DNA of 64,000 nt from Puccinellia tenuiflora. Its lineage: Eukaryota; Streptophyta; Magnoliopsida; Poales; Poaceae. Under the pieces are notes generated by a model, which worked only from the letters and a program-made list of their open reading frames with translations, made no database searches and was not told where the DNA came from. Both the position numbers and the translations under genes were made by a program. Position 1 is the first letter of the stretch; every line of letters starts with the position of its first letter. The stretch is taken from assembly GCA_012064385.1 (NCBI GenBank), contig QRDG01000414.1, positions 1,306,147-1,370,146 of the forward strand, in the 5' to 3' direction. Below are positions 22,300 to 34,277 of the stretch, piece after piece.

Positions 22300-24663
22300 C
22301 CCAGCCCAGCATCCACGGGCCCGGCAACCGCAGCTGAAGGTGAGGTCGGCCCGGGAACGCGCCAAGCTGGTGGAGTTCGGACGGGGGACGCAGATGCCGG
22401 CCCGACAGCGAGCACCGGTGTCGGACAGTTGGGCATGTCCGGCCTACATCCAGCCCGCTGCGAGGAGTGTGACGATGCCGGCCTTGGTTTAGTCGGAAGA
22501 GGCGGGGAGGCAACACGTATGTCAGCAGCACCACTGACCCCCTCCCCCCTACTCGGCAAAAACGATTGTTAGATTTAATAGGCGTGACCACCCTCCCCCG
22601 AAGAATCACCTGCACAGAGTTCATTAGCGCATTGTTCCCAGCTGATCCCGAGCTCGATGCATTTGGCATCTCCCTATCACCATCGGACACATGCGCCGAC
22701 GAGCACCCACTAGGATCATGACCTCCACCTACGTCACCACCCATACCCTTGTCCGAGCCATCATCCTTGTCTTTAGTGTTCCAGGCGAAAGGCACAAAGT
22801 CCGGATCCGGAATAAAGTCCATGGGCTCGGGTCGGAAAGTGAAGTCATATCCTTTGAGCATCAGAACGCCATCAGATTTTATGAGCGACCCAAGTTCATC
22901 CCTCTTTTTGCTGAAGCTGTGTCCAGAAGCCATACCCGCCAAGATGCGAACAATACCACGGCGACGAAGAGCAATAAGATCAACATCAATGGTAGTACCG
23001 ATGAGTGTGCCAACCGCCCAAAGTCCGAGAAAGTGCCTCAAAGTATAATGTACCCCTATAACGTGAACCCAAACTTGGTGCAGCTCCATCTTGTGAGGTA
23101 TCTCCTCTGGTAACCATTGGGAGAGAACAAGTTTCACTGCCTGCAAAGGGATACCCAATTCGAGACCATCCACCCTTAGCAAATCCTCCATAGATGGGAA
23201 GCCAAGCAAGAAGGAGTTATCGCCCTGTGGAATAGCCTCCCATTTCCAAGTCAGTGCCGGGCAAATACGAGCCACCTGGCGCTCCACAGTGTCAGCCGTA
23301 ACCATCTCGCCAACGATCTTAACACAAGATGTAGGAACACTCGGTGATAACTGTGCTTTGTAAACACTATCTAGAAACTGAGTAAACATGAGCTCCTCGT
23401 CCCCAAATCCGGCCACGAAGGTTGATGGCCTTGGAATCTTCAGAGTGGGGCACTTTTGAGTAGGGTGCTTTGCGTTGGCACAAAAATAGCAATAGTACTC
23501 GACGGTGCAATCTTTAGTCGCATCAGTCTTGGATTTGCACTTCCAGCAATACACCTTAACCTTCTTAGGAACTGGGATCGCCTCGCCCAAAGTTTCAGAC
23601 GGCGTCGTGGCCGGCACAACCAGCTGCTGTACCTCGACAGCTTGTTGCTGCGCAGATTGTCCCTGTGCCGACGCAGCACGTCCTGCTGTGCCGTTCTTCT
23701 TTCTCTTCTGTCCTGGCATCGCGCGAGCAGCTGCGACCAGAGTGGCATTACCAGCAGGACCCGACGCGGGCAACGTTTGCCGGAACTGCGATAATGGCAC
23801 CAGAGCAGGAACCTGCCCGGGATTCTGCCGAGGAGCAAAAGTCGGAGGCCCCGACGCGACCCGGCGATTGGCAGCAGGCCTCCCCCCGGCGTTGGTGGCG
23901 GGCGGCGCTGGGAGCACACCTGCGCCCCCGAACTCGATGGGGCTGCAGCAGGCAAGGGCTGCCTTCCACCCGCACGAGGTGGATGCCCGGCCATGGCGGC
24001 GTACGGCGTGGACAGCACCTCAGCGAAGGATCGGCGCGGACCTCCGGGAGAGCTTATCGAGGAAGAGGGCATTGGCGAAGGGCTGGTGATGAAGGACCGG
24101 TGCTGCGGCAGTGAGGCGACGACGTGAGACTGGTTCGGCGTCGTCGACCTAGGGCAGCAGCGGAGGTTGGACCAAATTCCTCTAAACTGGCGGCCCAGAT
24201 GCGCCCATGGCCTTGAACGGACGTGATCAGCCGCAGTCCCGCCTGGCCCACAACCATGCAGATTTTAAATTCCTGGATCAACGCTAGGATCCGAAAAACG
24301 CGCCTCAGCCGCGGCTGCGCCGGACGGCGACCGCCCGCCGGTTCCCGGCTCCATTCTCCGCTCATCAGCGTTCGCCATGGCCACCACCAGCCTGTTCGGG
24401 AAGAATTCACCGAGGCAAGGTGGAGGCATGAGCCGAGGCCGAGGTAGAGGCCCACGCCAGCCTTGCCTCAGCTTCTTCTTCCCGACCATGGCCGTCTGAG
24501 ACGACGAAGACCAGCTGCCGCGCACCTCCTTCATGCTACTCCCCTCCTCCAAGCTCACGTCCCCGATGGTGCTCGGCGTCCTGCACACAGAAGTTAAAGA
24601 CATACCTACACTGTCGGAATCGGCCGGCGAAGAAGACCTCTCCCAAAACCTGGACGCCGGCAT
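22300..24663 (-). pseudogene. LINE ORF1, N-terminal and central part
   Basis: The main frame is 23917 to about 22560. It has a basic Gln-rich region, two zinc knuckles, and a DUF4283-like fold with SPSVPTSCVKIVGEMVTADT, FPSMEDLLRVDGLELGIP and LHQVWVHVIGVH. In knuckle 1 (CWKCKSKTDATKDC) Asp sits where His is expected. Knuckle 2 (CYFCANAKHPTQKC) is canonical. Below 22560 the Pro/Ser-rich linker continues in another frame, the change falling at a C-run around 22535-22550. Upstream, 24663-24265 (MPASRFWERSSSPADSDS) ends at a stop and 24455-24054 is open in a different frame. ORF1 proteins coat LINE RNA. This copy is broken by frame changes and by the LTR insertion. Confidence 0.78.
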
Positions 24664-24675
24664 AGGGAATCCCGC

Positions 24676-25357
24676 TGATACGTGTCAAACGTATCTATAA
24701 TTTTTGATTGATCCATGCTAGTTTTGTGATATTGTCACATGTTTCTATTATCATATTACATCATGTTTATGCATTTTGTCAGACTAACCTATTGGCAAGA
24801 TGCCTAGTGCCAGTTTCCTGTTTTTGCTGTTTTTGTATTTCAGAAAATTTACTTCTGGAAATATCCTCGGAATTGGACAAAATTTTACGGGGAATTTTTA
24901 CTCGACGGAAGGCACCAGGACACCAAAGGGGAGCCAGGGGGGCAACACACAGGCCAGGGGCGGCCCCCTGCCGTGGCCCCAGGGCCACCCGTGGGTGGGA
25001 CCCGCCCTTGCCCGTGGGGAACCCCCTCGGCCCCCTCCGACGCCTATAAAATCCCATTAAACCTAAAAACATCGAGGCTACCATTATTTTCCAGAGAAGT
25101 CACCCCGACGCGCCGTCACCGTAAATCCTAGTTCGGGGGTGATTCTGAAGCTGATCCCGGCACCGTGCCGGAGGGGAGATCGATCCCGGAGGGCTCTTCA
25201 TCGCCATTCCTTCCTCCGGTATGATTTGTGACTAGTCCCACCTTGGACCACGGGTCCATGGCAGTAGCTAGATGGTAGTCTCTCTCTCTTGTGCTTCATG
25301 TCTTATGATCTTGTGAGCTGCCTAACGTGATCAAGATCGACTATTGTAATGCTATGT
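24676..25357 (+). repeat. Truncated LTR fragment, same family as 15707-22294, opposite orientation
   Basis: Starts TGATACGTGTCAAACGTATC and follows the LTR for 682 bp, including the CTAGTTCGGGGGTGATTCTG block, then stops mid-LTR at GCTATGT where the next element begins. It marks the upper edge of the LINE. Confidence 0.8.
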
Positions 25358-27060
25358 TGTAACAGCCCCAGATTAGTACCCTAAAATATGGGCCAAATTT
25401 TCACCTTTTATTTCCTTGTTTGCATCATAGCATCCATATGCATTTTTGTCATTCCTAACTATGCACCTTGTTTTGCAAACCAAGGGAAATGGGAGGCCAA
25501 CCTTTCCCAACACCTCCAACCAAATACACTGCCCAACTTGGCAACCACTAAATGAACTTCCAAATTGTTAGGAAGTTCCAGCTTTGCATTTTATAACAAT
25601 TTCTCACTTTCCAAATTTTGCTAAATAAGAAATAACATGAGAGTTCAAATTGGCTGAACTCAATTCCATTTTTGGAGCCAAGTCAAGATTTCCAAAAATT
25701 CAAAGTAAATTCATGGGGAGCTTCAATATGATTGTGAGAATCCCCATGAATATTTTCAATGTTTTTGGAATTGTCTAAATGGTCAAATTAGTTACATCTT
25801 GGAAATTGCTCAAAATTACCTAATTAAAAGCTATGAACAAATGTTGGTCAAAATAATTCATCTGACCTCACCAAATTTTGTGGAGCAGCTAGAGGTAAAT
25901 TGGAGCCAGTATGAATTTTCCCAGATTTTACAACAATGTTTTAGTGTCTCTTTTAAATCCCTGAAGTTTGCTGAACTAAGAAGGAAAAACAGAAAAATGT
26001 AATAATGTTTAAAACACTGACAGTGGGTCTCACTATCAGTCTCTCTCCCTCTCTTCTCACTGTGCGCCATGGCGCACTGGCGCCATGCCGCCGAGGTGGC
26101 CAAGGGCCATGCCGCCCGGCCGCAGCTCCCTGGTGGCCAAGGACCTGCCGAGGATGCTCACCTGCCCCCTCGACCAGCTTTTTCCTTTTTTCCCCTCCGA
26201 GAGTGAACCCTAACCCTAGCTGTTCTCCGCCGTTGTCGCCGCTGTCGGCCACCGCGCCCCGCCATCAATCGCCGCCGCCCCGAGCAAGTCGAAGCAAGGA
26301 GGAGCACCGCCGGGCCGCCCTCCATCTTCCTCGCCGACGCCCGCTTGATGGGAGGGCCTGACGCGAGCTAATCGCTCGGTTCCCTCCGACACCGTCCGTC
26401 GCTCGCCGTCGTCATCCTCGCCAAATCGCCGTCGCCCTCGACCTCCTCTGCCTCCGGCGAGCACCCGTGCGTGTCCAGGGGTGAGCGCCCGTCCTCTGGG
26501 ACATCCCCTCCTCCCTCCTCCTCCTCTGTGGTCTCGCCGTCGTGCGTGCTCCCCTCGGCCGTCCGCCGTGGCCGCCGCCTGTCGCGCACGCTCACGACCC
26601 CCTGCGCCTCCCCTCCGCCCACGAGCACGCACGCTAGCACCGCCTACAAGCGGCACACGTTTTGCACCCCACGGATCCGCGTAGCGCCGCCAGAAATTGG
26701 TCACCGCCGGCCGGATTCCCGCCGGTGGCCGTCGCATGCGCGCCCGGTCTGGGCACCGGCCTGACCGGCCTAGAGGCCGGTTGACTCGGGAGCATGGCCG
26801 GCCTGGCGCCCGGCCTGGGCCGACCGGGAGGCCGGCTCCCTCGGGTCACTGCCCGGCCTGGCCCCGGTTTGGGCCGGCTCTGAGGCCGGCTCCCTCTGCC
26901 AATGGCCCGGCCTACAAACCGGCCTGGGCTGACCAGTGGGCCGACCTGCACAGTAAAAGCAGAATTTGTTTAAATTCAAATAATTGATAACTTTTCAAAT
27001 GTTGGTCCAAATTTAGCAAATCAAATACCATTTTGATCAGGAAAACAAACCCTACAATAT
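25358..27060 (+). mobile_element. Unclassified LTR-like fragment with GGCCGG-rich repeats
   Basis: Begins abruptly TGTAACAGCCCCAGATTAGT, the form of an LTR start common in grass elements, and interrupts the preceding LTR. It passes from AT-rich (25400-26000) to very GC-rich sequence (26050-26950) without a convincing ORF. The open frames in the GC part are present on both strands. The right boundary with the copia gag is approximate. Confidence 0.4.
26700..26945. repeat. Imperfect GGCCGG tandem repeats
   Basis: At least four imperfect units of roughly 60 bp built on CGGCCTGG...GGGCCGRC...GAGGCCGGCTCCCTC. They are visible at about 26750, 26800, 26850 and 26905. Confidence 0.6.
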
Positions 27061-27064
27061 GAGA

Positions 27065-30000
27065 TAAAAAATTTCTCTTCTGGAAGGCACAGATCATGCC
27101 CTCCCTCCATGGTGCAGAAGTTATGGGGCTGCTCGACGGCTCCGACATACCGCCCTCCAAAACCCTAGAGATTGATGATGGAGACAAGAAGAAGGTCGTC
27201 ACCAATCCGGCCTATTCTGCTTGGCACGCCCGTGATCAACATGTTCTTGGATTCCTCCTCAAATCCATGACACATGATATACTTGCCCAAGTCCTTGATT
27301 TTGAGCACGCCGCTGATTTTTGGGGCCCCATTGCTGCCCTCTATTCCTCGCAGTCCAAAGCTCGAGTTAACATGCTCGGTGGTGCTCTCGCCAATACCCA
27401 GAAAAATGACATGTCAGTTGTTCAGTTTATTACCAAGATGAAAGGCTTATATCCTCAATGGTCTCGATGGTGATTACAACCCCCTTGTTGCATCTATCAA
27501 TGTTGTCCCTAGCACTAGTCTCTCGGATATGTGCTCTCAACTCACCGATTTTGATCATCGACAACGTATGTTGACTGAGAGTGGACAGCTTGGTGGTTCC
27601 TTCACTTCTTCAGCAAATGCAGCCGCTCGTCGTGGAGGATTCTCTCGCCCTAACAATGCTGGCCGAGGCCGCCCCAATGGTGGTCGAGGGGAGTACGGTC
27701 GGCAGAACTATGGTGGTCGACAGCATTATGGTGGCCGCCAGGACTATGGTTACCAAGGGCGACAAGACCAAGGCCGTGGGCGCACGCCCTCTCGGGGGGG
27801 CTATGGTGGTGGAAGCGGACCTGGACGTACTCCCTCATCATATCAGGACATAACATGTCAAATCTGTAAGAAGGATGGACATTTAGCCAACCAATGTTGG
27901 TGGCGCTATGCTGACAACAACAATAATACCGGCAATCAGCATGAAGAAAAAGGAGCCTATGGAGTTGATACAAATTGGTATATGGACAGTGGCGCCACTG
28001 ATCATATCACTGGAGATTTACAAAAGTTACACATCCGCGAAAACTATCACGGGCATGATCAAGTCCACAATGCTAGTGGCAAAGGTATGAACATTGCACA
28101 TGTTGGTCATTCGACTTTACATACCCCTCATAGATCCCTCCATCTCAATAATATCTTACATGTTCCTGTTGCTTCCAAAAGTCTTTTATCTGGACATAAA
28201 ATTGCTCTAGATAACGATGCTTTCGTTGAGTTTCACACTTTCTTCTTTTTGATTAAGGATCAGGCCACGAAGCAAATTCTCTTTAGAGGTCCCTATCATG
28301 GTGGCCTTTATCCTCTCGTATAGTCTCCTCGGGATCTCATAAGCATGCCTTCATCCACGTGGCATCCTCGCCTAGGGCATCCGTCTTCGTTTATCGTTTA
28401 ACAAGTTCTTAAAAAAATCAGCTTTCATATTTACCAGAAACAAATCCGTACATTTGTGATCCTTGTCAACAAGCCAAGATCCATCAACTATCGTATTCTA
28501 TCTCTACTAGTGTGTCCAGTGTTCCTCTTCTGTTGGAAATCACCTCTATTATGTAAGCTTCATTGATGATTATAGTAAATTGACTTGGATATACTTGCTC
28601 AAGAAACGTTCTGATGTATATCAGGTTTTTCTTAATTTCCAACAACTTGTTGAACGCAAATTTGGTCGCAAAATTATTACCATGCAAACTGATTGGGGTG
28701 GTGAATATGAAAAACTCAACAGTTTCTTTCAAAAGGTTGGAATCACACATCATGTCTCTTGTCCTCATACTCATTAACAAAATGGTTCTGCTGAACGTAA
28801 ACATCGTCATATTGTTGAAGTAGGCCTTACCTTGCTTGCTAATGCCTCCATGCCTTTAAAATTCTGGGATGAAGCTTTTCTTACGGCCACTATTCTCATT
28901 AACTTCCTTGCCTCCAAAGTTCTAAATTATGCGACTCCAATGGAAAAACTCCTCCAAGTCAAGCCTAACTATGAATCCCTTCGAGTTTTTGGTTGTGCTT
29001 GTTGGCCAAAACTTCGTCCGTACAACAAACACAAACTTGCGTTCCGCTCAAAACGATGTGTTTTTCTTGGCTATAGCCCTCTCCATAAAGGCGTCAAGTG
29101 TCTCGATGTTTCCACTGGACGTGTCTATATCTCTTGTGATGTTTTTTTATGAAGGAATTTTTCCCTTTGCTGATCTTCATCCCAATGCTGGTCGACGGCT
29201 CCGTGAAGAAATTCTTCTTCATCCTTCTGATTCATCACCACTAGCATCTATTTTAGAGGGGTTGCATTCTAATGATCATATGCATATTGTTCCTATCAAT
29301 GACCATACATAGGTTGCGCCTGACGAAGATGATAATTCTAGTCCCAGCGGTGAAGAAAATGCTGAAACGGACAAGCAAGCGGTACATCCGATCATGATTT
29401 TCTAGAAACAAACATCACGGAATTTGAAGAAGATTCCCTGGAAGAATCTGCCTCGGATCCCTCCGAGGCGCAGTCCTGCGCTGGCCCCTCCCTCACAGCC
29501 TGGTCACTTGCGGCCTGCTCCCCTGCCACGCCCGGCCGGCGTGCTGCGGTCTCTCCGGACCCGCACCACTCCTCTAGCACCATGTCATCTCTACGGTCGG
29601 CTGATGCAAGCGCAACTGGATCCTCTGTGGCTGCTTCGCCGTCCACCAGTTCTGCCGGATCTTCTGCGTCAACGGCCAATCCTACGTCTGCTGGATCTTC
29701 TGTGCAACAGGATTTTGTACAGCCCTCTGTGGTAGAACCATGTACACGTCTACAAAAAGGTATCCGTAACCCAAAGGTTTATACGGATGGCACAATTAGA
29801 TATGGCTTGTTGACATCTATAGGAGAACCTCGCAATATCAAGGAAGCTCTTGGTCATGCTACATGGAAACGGGCTATGGATGAAGAGTATGATGCTCTTG
29901 TCCAAAACATAACTTGGCATCTTGTGCCTCCGAACCCCAATAAAAATCTCATTGACTGCAAGTGGGTCTATCATATCAAGCATCATGCTGATGGAAGCAT

Positions 30001-31368
30001 TGATAGGTATAAAGCACGGCTTGTTGCGAAAGGTTTTAAGCAACGCTACGGTATTGACTATGAAGATACTTTCAGTTCAGTGGTCAAAGCTGCTACTATA
30101 CGCCTAGTCTTAGCAATTGCAGTTTCTCGGGGGTGGAGCATTCGACAGCTAGACGTCAAGAACGCGTTCTTACATGGTGTTCTGGAAGAGGAAGTATATA
30201 TGCGACAACCTCCTGGGTTTGAGGATCCCCGTGGTCCCAATTACATATGCAAACTTGATAAGGCACTCTCTAGATTAAAACAAGCGCCACGGGCTTGGTT
30301 TTCTCGTCTGAGTACAAAGCTACATGCTCTTGGTTTTCTCTCCTCCAAGGCTGACACGCCTTATTTCTTTATCATAAATCAGTTATCACCATATTTCTGT
30401 TGATATATGTTGATGATATTATTGTGACTAGTTCCTCCAGCGAGGCAATCTCGGTTTTACTTGATGATTTGCGAAAGGATTGTGCACTTAAAGATCTTGG
30501 AGACCTACACTACTTCTTGGGCATTGAAGTTCGGCGCACCTCATCTGCTCTTGTTCTTACACAAGAAAAGTATGCTCATGATCTTATAGCCAAGGTTGGT
30601 CTACACAATTGCAAGTCCACACCTACACCACTATCTCTTGCGGATAAATTGTCCTTGACCGAGGGGGATCTCCTTGGACCAGATGATAGCACAAATTATA
30701 GGAGTATAGTTGGAGCTTTGCAGTACTTGACCTTGACGCGTCCTGACATCTCTTTTTCGGTCAACAAAGTTTGTCAGTTTCTTCATGCTCCCACTATTGC
30801 ACATTGGACATCTGCTAAAAGGATTCTTCGATATATTCATGGTACAATCAAGCTTGGTCTCACATTTCAACAATCCTCCTCAACACTTCTTAGTGCTTTT
30901 TCGGATGCAGACTGGGCTGGTTGTATTGATGATAGGCGATCTACCAGGGGATTTGCCATATTTATTTGTCCCAATTTGATCTCTTGGAGTGCTCGAAAAC
31001 AGGCTACCATATCGCGTTCAAGCACGGAAGCTGAATATAAGGCTCTTGCAAATGCTATAGCTGAGTTGATTTGGGTGGAAGCCCTTCTTCGTGAACTTTG
31101 GGTCACTCTTAAGGAGCGTCCTTGTCTATGGTGTGACAATCTTGGCGCCACCTATCTATCTACAAACCCTTTCTTTCATGCCAGGACCAAACATATTGAG
31201 ATTGACTATCATTCGTTCGAGAACGAGTTGCAAGCAAATTCCTTGACAACAAGTTCATCTCCAACAAAGACCAAGTGGCAGATGGTTTTACAAAAACTTT
31301 ACCCGTCAAGAATCTAGCGGAGTTTAGACGTAATCTCAACCTATGTACAGGCTGAGATTAAGGAGGGG
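27065..31368 (+). pseudogene. Ty1-copia gag-pol, 5'-truncated and multiply broken
   Basis: Domains run in copia order. Gag starts mid-domain (FLFWKAQIMPSLHGAEVMG) and includes a CX2CX4HX4C knuckle CQICKKDGHLANQC near 27860. The protease motif WYMDSGATDHITG is near 27975. A GAG-pre-integrase remnant WHPRLGHP lies near 28360. Integrase (DWGGEYEKLN, ERKHRHIVE) runs 28560-29150. RT has IDCKWVYHIKHHADGS, RQLDVKNAFLHG and YVDDII (30400). RNase H has SFSDADWAGC-like and TEAEYKALANA segments to 31317. Lesions: a gag deletion and frame change at about 27450, stops at 28321 and 28400, CAA to TAA at about 28775, an extra T in the T-run at 29142-29149, a gap in frame between 29312 and 29582, a one-base shift at about 30400 and another near 31240. 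No 5' LTR or primer site is visible. Confidence 0.88.
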
Positions 31369-31575
31369 TGTTAACCAATGTAACGTATCCTATCCCAATA
31401 CCTGTACCGATACCGATACTAACTCAATCTTGTACGCCACACTTGGGGGCATCGATCCTTGCACAACTTACAAACATCTCCATAATAACAAGAAATGAGA
31501 CAATGAAGATTGTCTATGAGCTTACCCAACATAAAGCATGCAACCAATGGTCAATACAATAACAGACATGATAAA
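31359..31575 (+). mobile_element. Polypurine tract and 3' LTR start of the copia element
   Basis: TAAGGAGGGG (31359-31368) is followed by TGTTAACCAATGTAACGTAT, the start of the 3' LTR. No matching 5' LTR exists to set its end; the sequence becomes host-like before the TM9SF exon fragment, so the end given is a guess. Confidence 0.55.
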
Positions 31576-31589
31576 TGCTAATAACATCG

Positions 31590-31672
31590 AACAATAACAT
31601 TAGGTTGTGTGAAGGAAGAAATACATCTCCATGAACAAGCTTCCATCGAGATTCCTCACTAATATCTCTCAC
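31590..31672 (-). pseudogene. TM9SF (nonaspanin/EMP70) exon fragment
   Basis: Minus strand from 31672 reads VRDISEESRWKLVHGDVFLPSHNLMLL. The core WKLVHGDVF is the hallmark of TM9SF/endomembrane-70 proteins just before the first membrane span of the nine-span domain. Directly upstream is a good splice acceptor, TTACCTTTCAG. Similarity is lost after LMLL, where a membrane span should follow. Intron sequence is retained, so this is a genomic fragment rather than a processed copy. It lies between a copia LTR and a Harbinger-like element and is surely non-functional. Recognised by motif recall only. Confidence 0.5.
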
Positions 31673-31846
31673 CTGAAAGGTAATACAGTGAAATTGATGA
31701 GAATCATACCAAGTGATGTTTGGCAAGGATTCAAATATTTCAGTCAAATGCAGAATGTGTTGGCAAGCAAGCAAAATCCTTGTTGCAGCCAAGCACACGT
31801 ATGAGACGAGAGGAAAGGAATGGGACTAACAGCCAAATGCAGCTAA

Positions 31847-32957
31847 GAGTGTGTTTGGTTGAGCTGTAGATTTCTGAAAATCAGCTGTGGGAAAATTGTT
31901 GTGAGCTTACAACTGTGGCGAAGCTGAAAGCTGTTTGGTTGGAACAACTGTCAACTTCGGATTCAATAGAAAATGTCTATAATATCCCCGAATTTCTGAG
32001 AGATTATTTATATGCTAATTGACCATAGATAAATAATTTGTACACCGATAGACATGAAAATGTTGGTTTTGTGGAGAAATTTTCATTCCTTAATGTTTTA
32101 TCGAGAGCGAAGAAACATACATCTTCGTACATGCATTCCCACAAACACGTTACAAGCAACACTTGAAATCCTGTAGCAAAGAAAAAAACGGAGTCAAGGG
32201 GAACATCTTCGATCCATTGATTGCTTATGTACGCATGAGGCCACGAATTGCATCAGCTGTATAAACTTCAATTGAGTCCTGTTCCGACCGGCCGGACGAG
32301 CATGGCCAATCAACCGCACAAGCAGGCGTGCTATGTGCCGGACGAGCACAGCTAACCAACCGCATCGGCACGCATTGTGGATGAGAGCAAGTCAAGGAAA
32401 GGCGGCGCAAGGGACACTCCGAGGCCACATCCGCCATGCCGCGCGCACTACCTATGGCTGACGACTGTGTCATGGCTGTCCTAGCAGAACGATAGAGGTC
32501 GCTACTGGTGGAGGATGGGAAGTTCTCGTGGAGCGAGATGGAGATGTGGGAAGGGACGGTTCAGGGAATGGAAGGAGGGATCATTTCTGAATGTCGGCGC
32601 TTCGCCTGGGGCTGCTGGACAACGCCGGAGTTGGGCGGCAAGGCGGAATCCTAACAGCGCTTCTCCTATGTTTGCGTGCATCGTGGAAGAAAAGAGAGCA
32701 ATGGGGAAGAAGGAATCGGGCTGGATGAGGAAAAAATAGATCAAACCATCCAGTTTTCACTTATCGGTGGCACTGCGGGTAATTTTCTCCAACTTCTGTG
32801 GACGGAACGCAGTGAAATCTAAAGGTGGCGCAGTTTTAATTCTACATGGTGGGAATCATCTGCGTTCAGAAATCTGGGTTGGCATACGAACCTGTTTGGT
32901 TCAGATTCTAGCTTTCGCAACATGAATCTGTCTAAAAAATCTCAACCAAACACACCC
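31847..32957. mobile_element. Non-autonomous PIF/Harbinger-like element (1.1 kb)
   Basis: Ends are GAGTGTGTTTGGTTGAG on the left and its near-exact inverse CTCAACCAAACACACCC on the right, flanked by TAA (31844-31846 and 32958-32960). TIR form and TAA duplication fit Tourist/Harbinger elements. No transposase ORF. A second, internal copy of the CTGTTTGGTT motif occurs near each end. The middle (32280-32680) is GC-richer and may be captured DNA. Confidence 0.7.
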
Positions 32958-33183
32958 TAAATGCATGCGCGGGGAGGACGAACTTCCCAGACGCGACAAC
33001 CACACACGGCAGGTCAAAGGTGACTACTTGCAGCAGGACAGAGATGGAGCAGAGGGTGGGACGAGGCAGTATCTAGGGTCGTCCCCGTTTGCCGCCGCTT
33101 TACATCATCCCAACGTGTCGTCGACGCCGCCAGCTAGCCTGCTGCAACCCGCTACCCAGCCTCCGCTGTAGCTATTGAGCTAC

Positions 33184-34277
33184 TGCTGCTGTATTAAAAT
33201 AAGTTGGGTGGTGCCCCAAGCGAAGGTGGAATTGCAGCTAGTAGCAGTTTTTGCTCGTTTAACGAACCGAGGTTTATCGAACCAGTAGGACTTTGAAATC
33301 AACAACGAGGTGAATGTTGAAGATCTCTGGCGCTTGACCTTCAACAGACGTGGACCTGCACACACTCAAAAAAAAATACTTTGCCCCCAACGGTGGAAAG
33401 GTTGTCAATCTTTTCGGTCTCGCAGAAAACAAAGCGGTTAATTGTATGATGAAATAGATGAAATATGAAAAGTGACCAGAGGAGTAATGATGATTAAAAG
33501 CAAGTAAATGAGGTTGTAAACAATGTAAAAAGATGGACGGGGGACCATGGGTTCACTACTGGAGTCTCTCAAGTAAATAAAATATGCATGTGATGGGTGA
33601 ACGAATTACAGCTAGTCAATTGACAAGATCATGACACAAACCCAATTTAGCTATGACAAAAAGGACATGATAATATTTATGGAGGCATCATGACAAGGAA
33701 CAAAGACCGTTGAGTCCAACTGCGTCTTTGTCTAAAAAGTCCACCGTGGGATCGCTATCCAGCCCGTCACCCAACGGTATTAAGTTGCAAGCAACAGATA
33801 ATTGCATTAAGTAAAGTGTATTAAGTAAGCAATACTAATATCAAAAGAGACATTAACACCACTGTTTTACCCTTAGTAGCAACAGAACACCCTCGCCCTT
33901 AGACGTTTCCGTCACTCCTGCCCAGGAACAAAATGGGGTATGAACCCACTATCTAGCATAAATACCCTCTCTTGGAGATACACACAATCACTTGGCCAAA
34001 GTAACTACGCACATCGGAGAGCATGCAAGAACATAAATTACTCATATAAGAATCATGCACAATCTGAACATAACTTCATAATCCATCGGATCCCAGCAAA
34101 CACATCACATAGCATTACAATAATCGATCTTGATCATGTTAGGCAGCTCACAAGATCATAAGACATGGAGCACAAGAGAGAGACAGACTACCAACTAGCT
34201 ACTTCCATGGACCCGTAGTACAAGGTGAGACTACTCACAAATCATCCTGGAGGAAGGCATGGCGATGAAGAGCCCTC
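33184..34277 (-). repeat. Left LTR of the outer (minus) element, truncated
   Basis: Aligns with 39780 to about 40870 of the right LTR, then stops at GAGCCCTC exactly where the plus element starts. About 500 bp of LTR, the part nearest its U3 end, is missing. Confidence 0.85.

Larger units (their letters stand above)
11151..24675 (-). mobile_element. L1-type LINE, interrupted by a nested LTR element
   Basis: A non-LTR retrotransposon read from about 24675 down to a poly(A) tail (eight T at 11151-11158). Removing the nested insertion (15707-22294 plus one ACGAC copy) leaves about 6.9 kb, a normal full length for plant L1 elements. It has ORF1 with zinc knuckles and ORF2 with endonuclease, reverse transcriptase and a C-terminal zinc-binding domain. 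The upper end abuts an LTR fragment at 24676, so the true 5' end may be lost. The 3' end lies only 176 bp upstream of the first mapped splice donor of the zinc-finger gene. Several stops and an RT deletion make it inactive. Confidence 0.9.

Noticed and set aside
22282..24114. Plus-strand ORFs opposite LINE ORF1
   Set aside because: Antisense shadows of a coding frame with zinc knuckles and recognisable motifs on the minus strand.
26005..26951. GC-rich ORFs up to 173 codons
   Set aside because: Open on both strands over the same bases, inside an LTR-like fragment with tandem repeats; Arg/Pro/Gly-rich with no domain.
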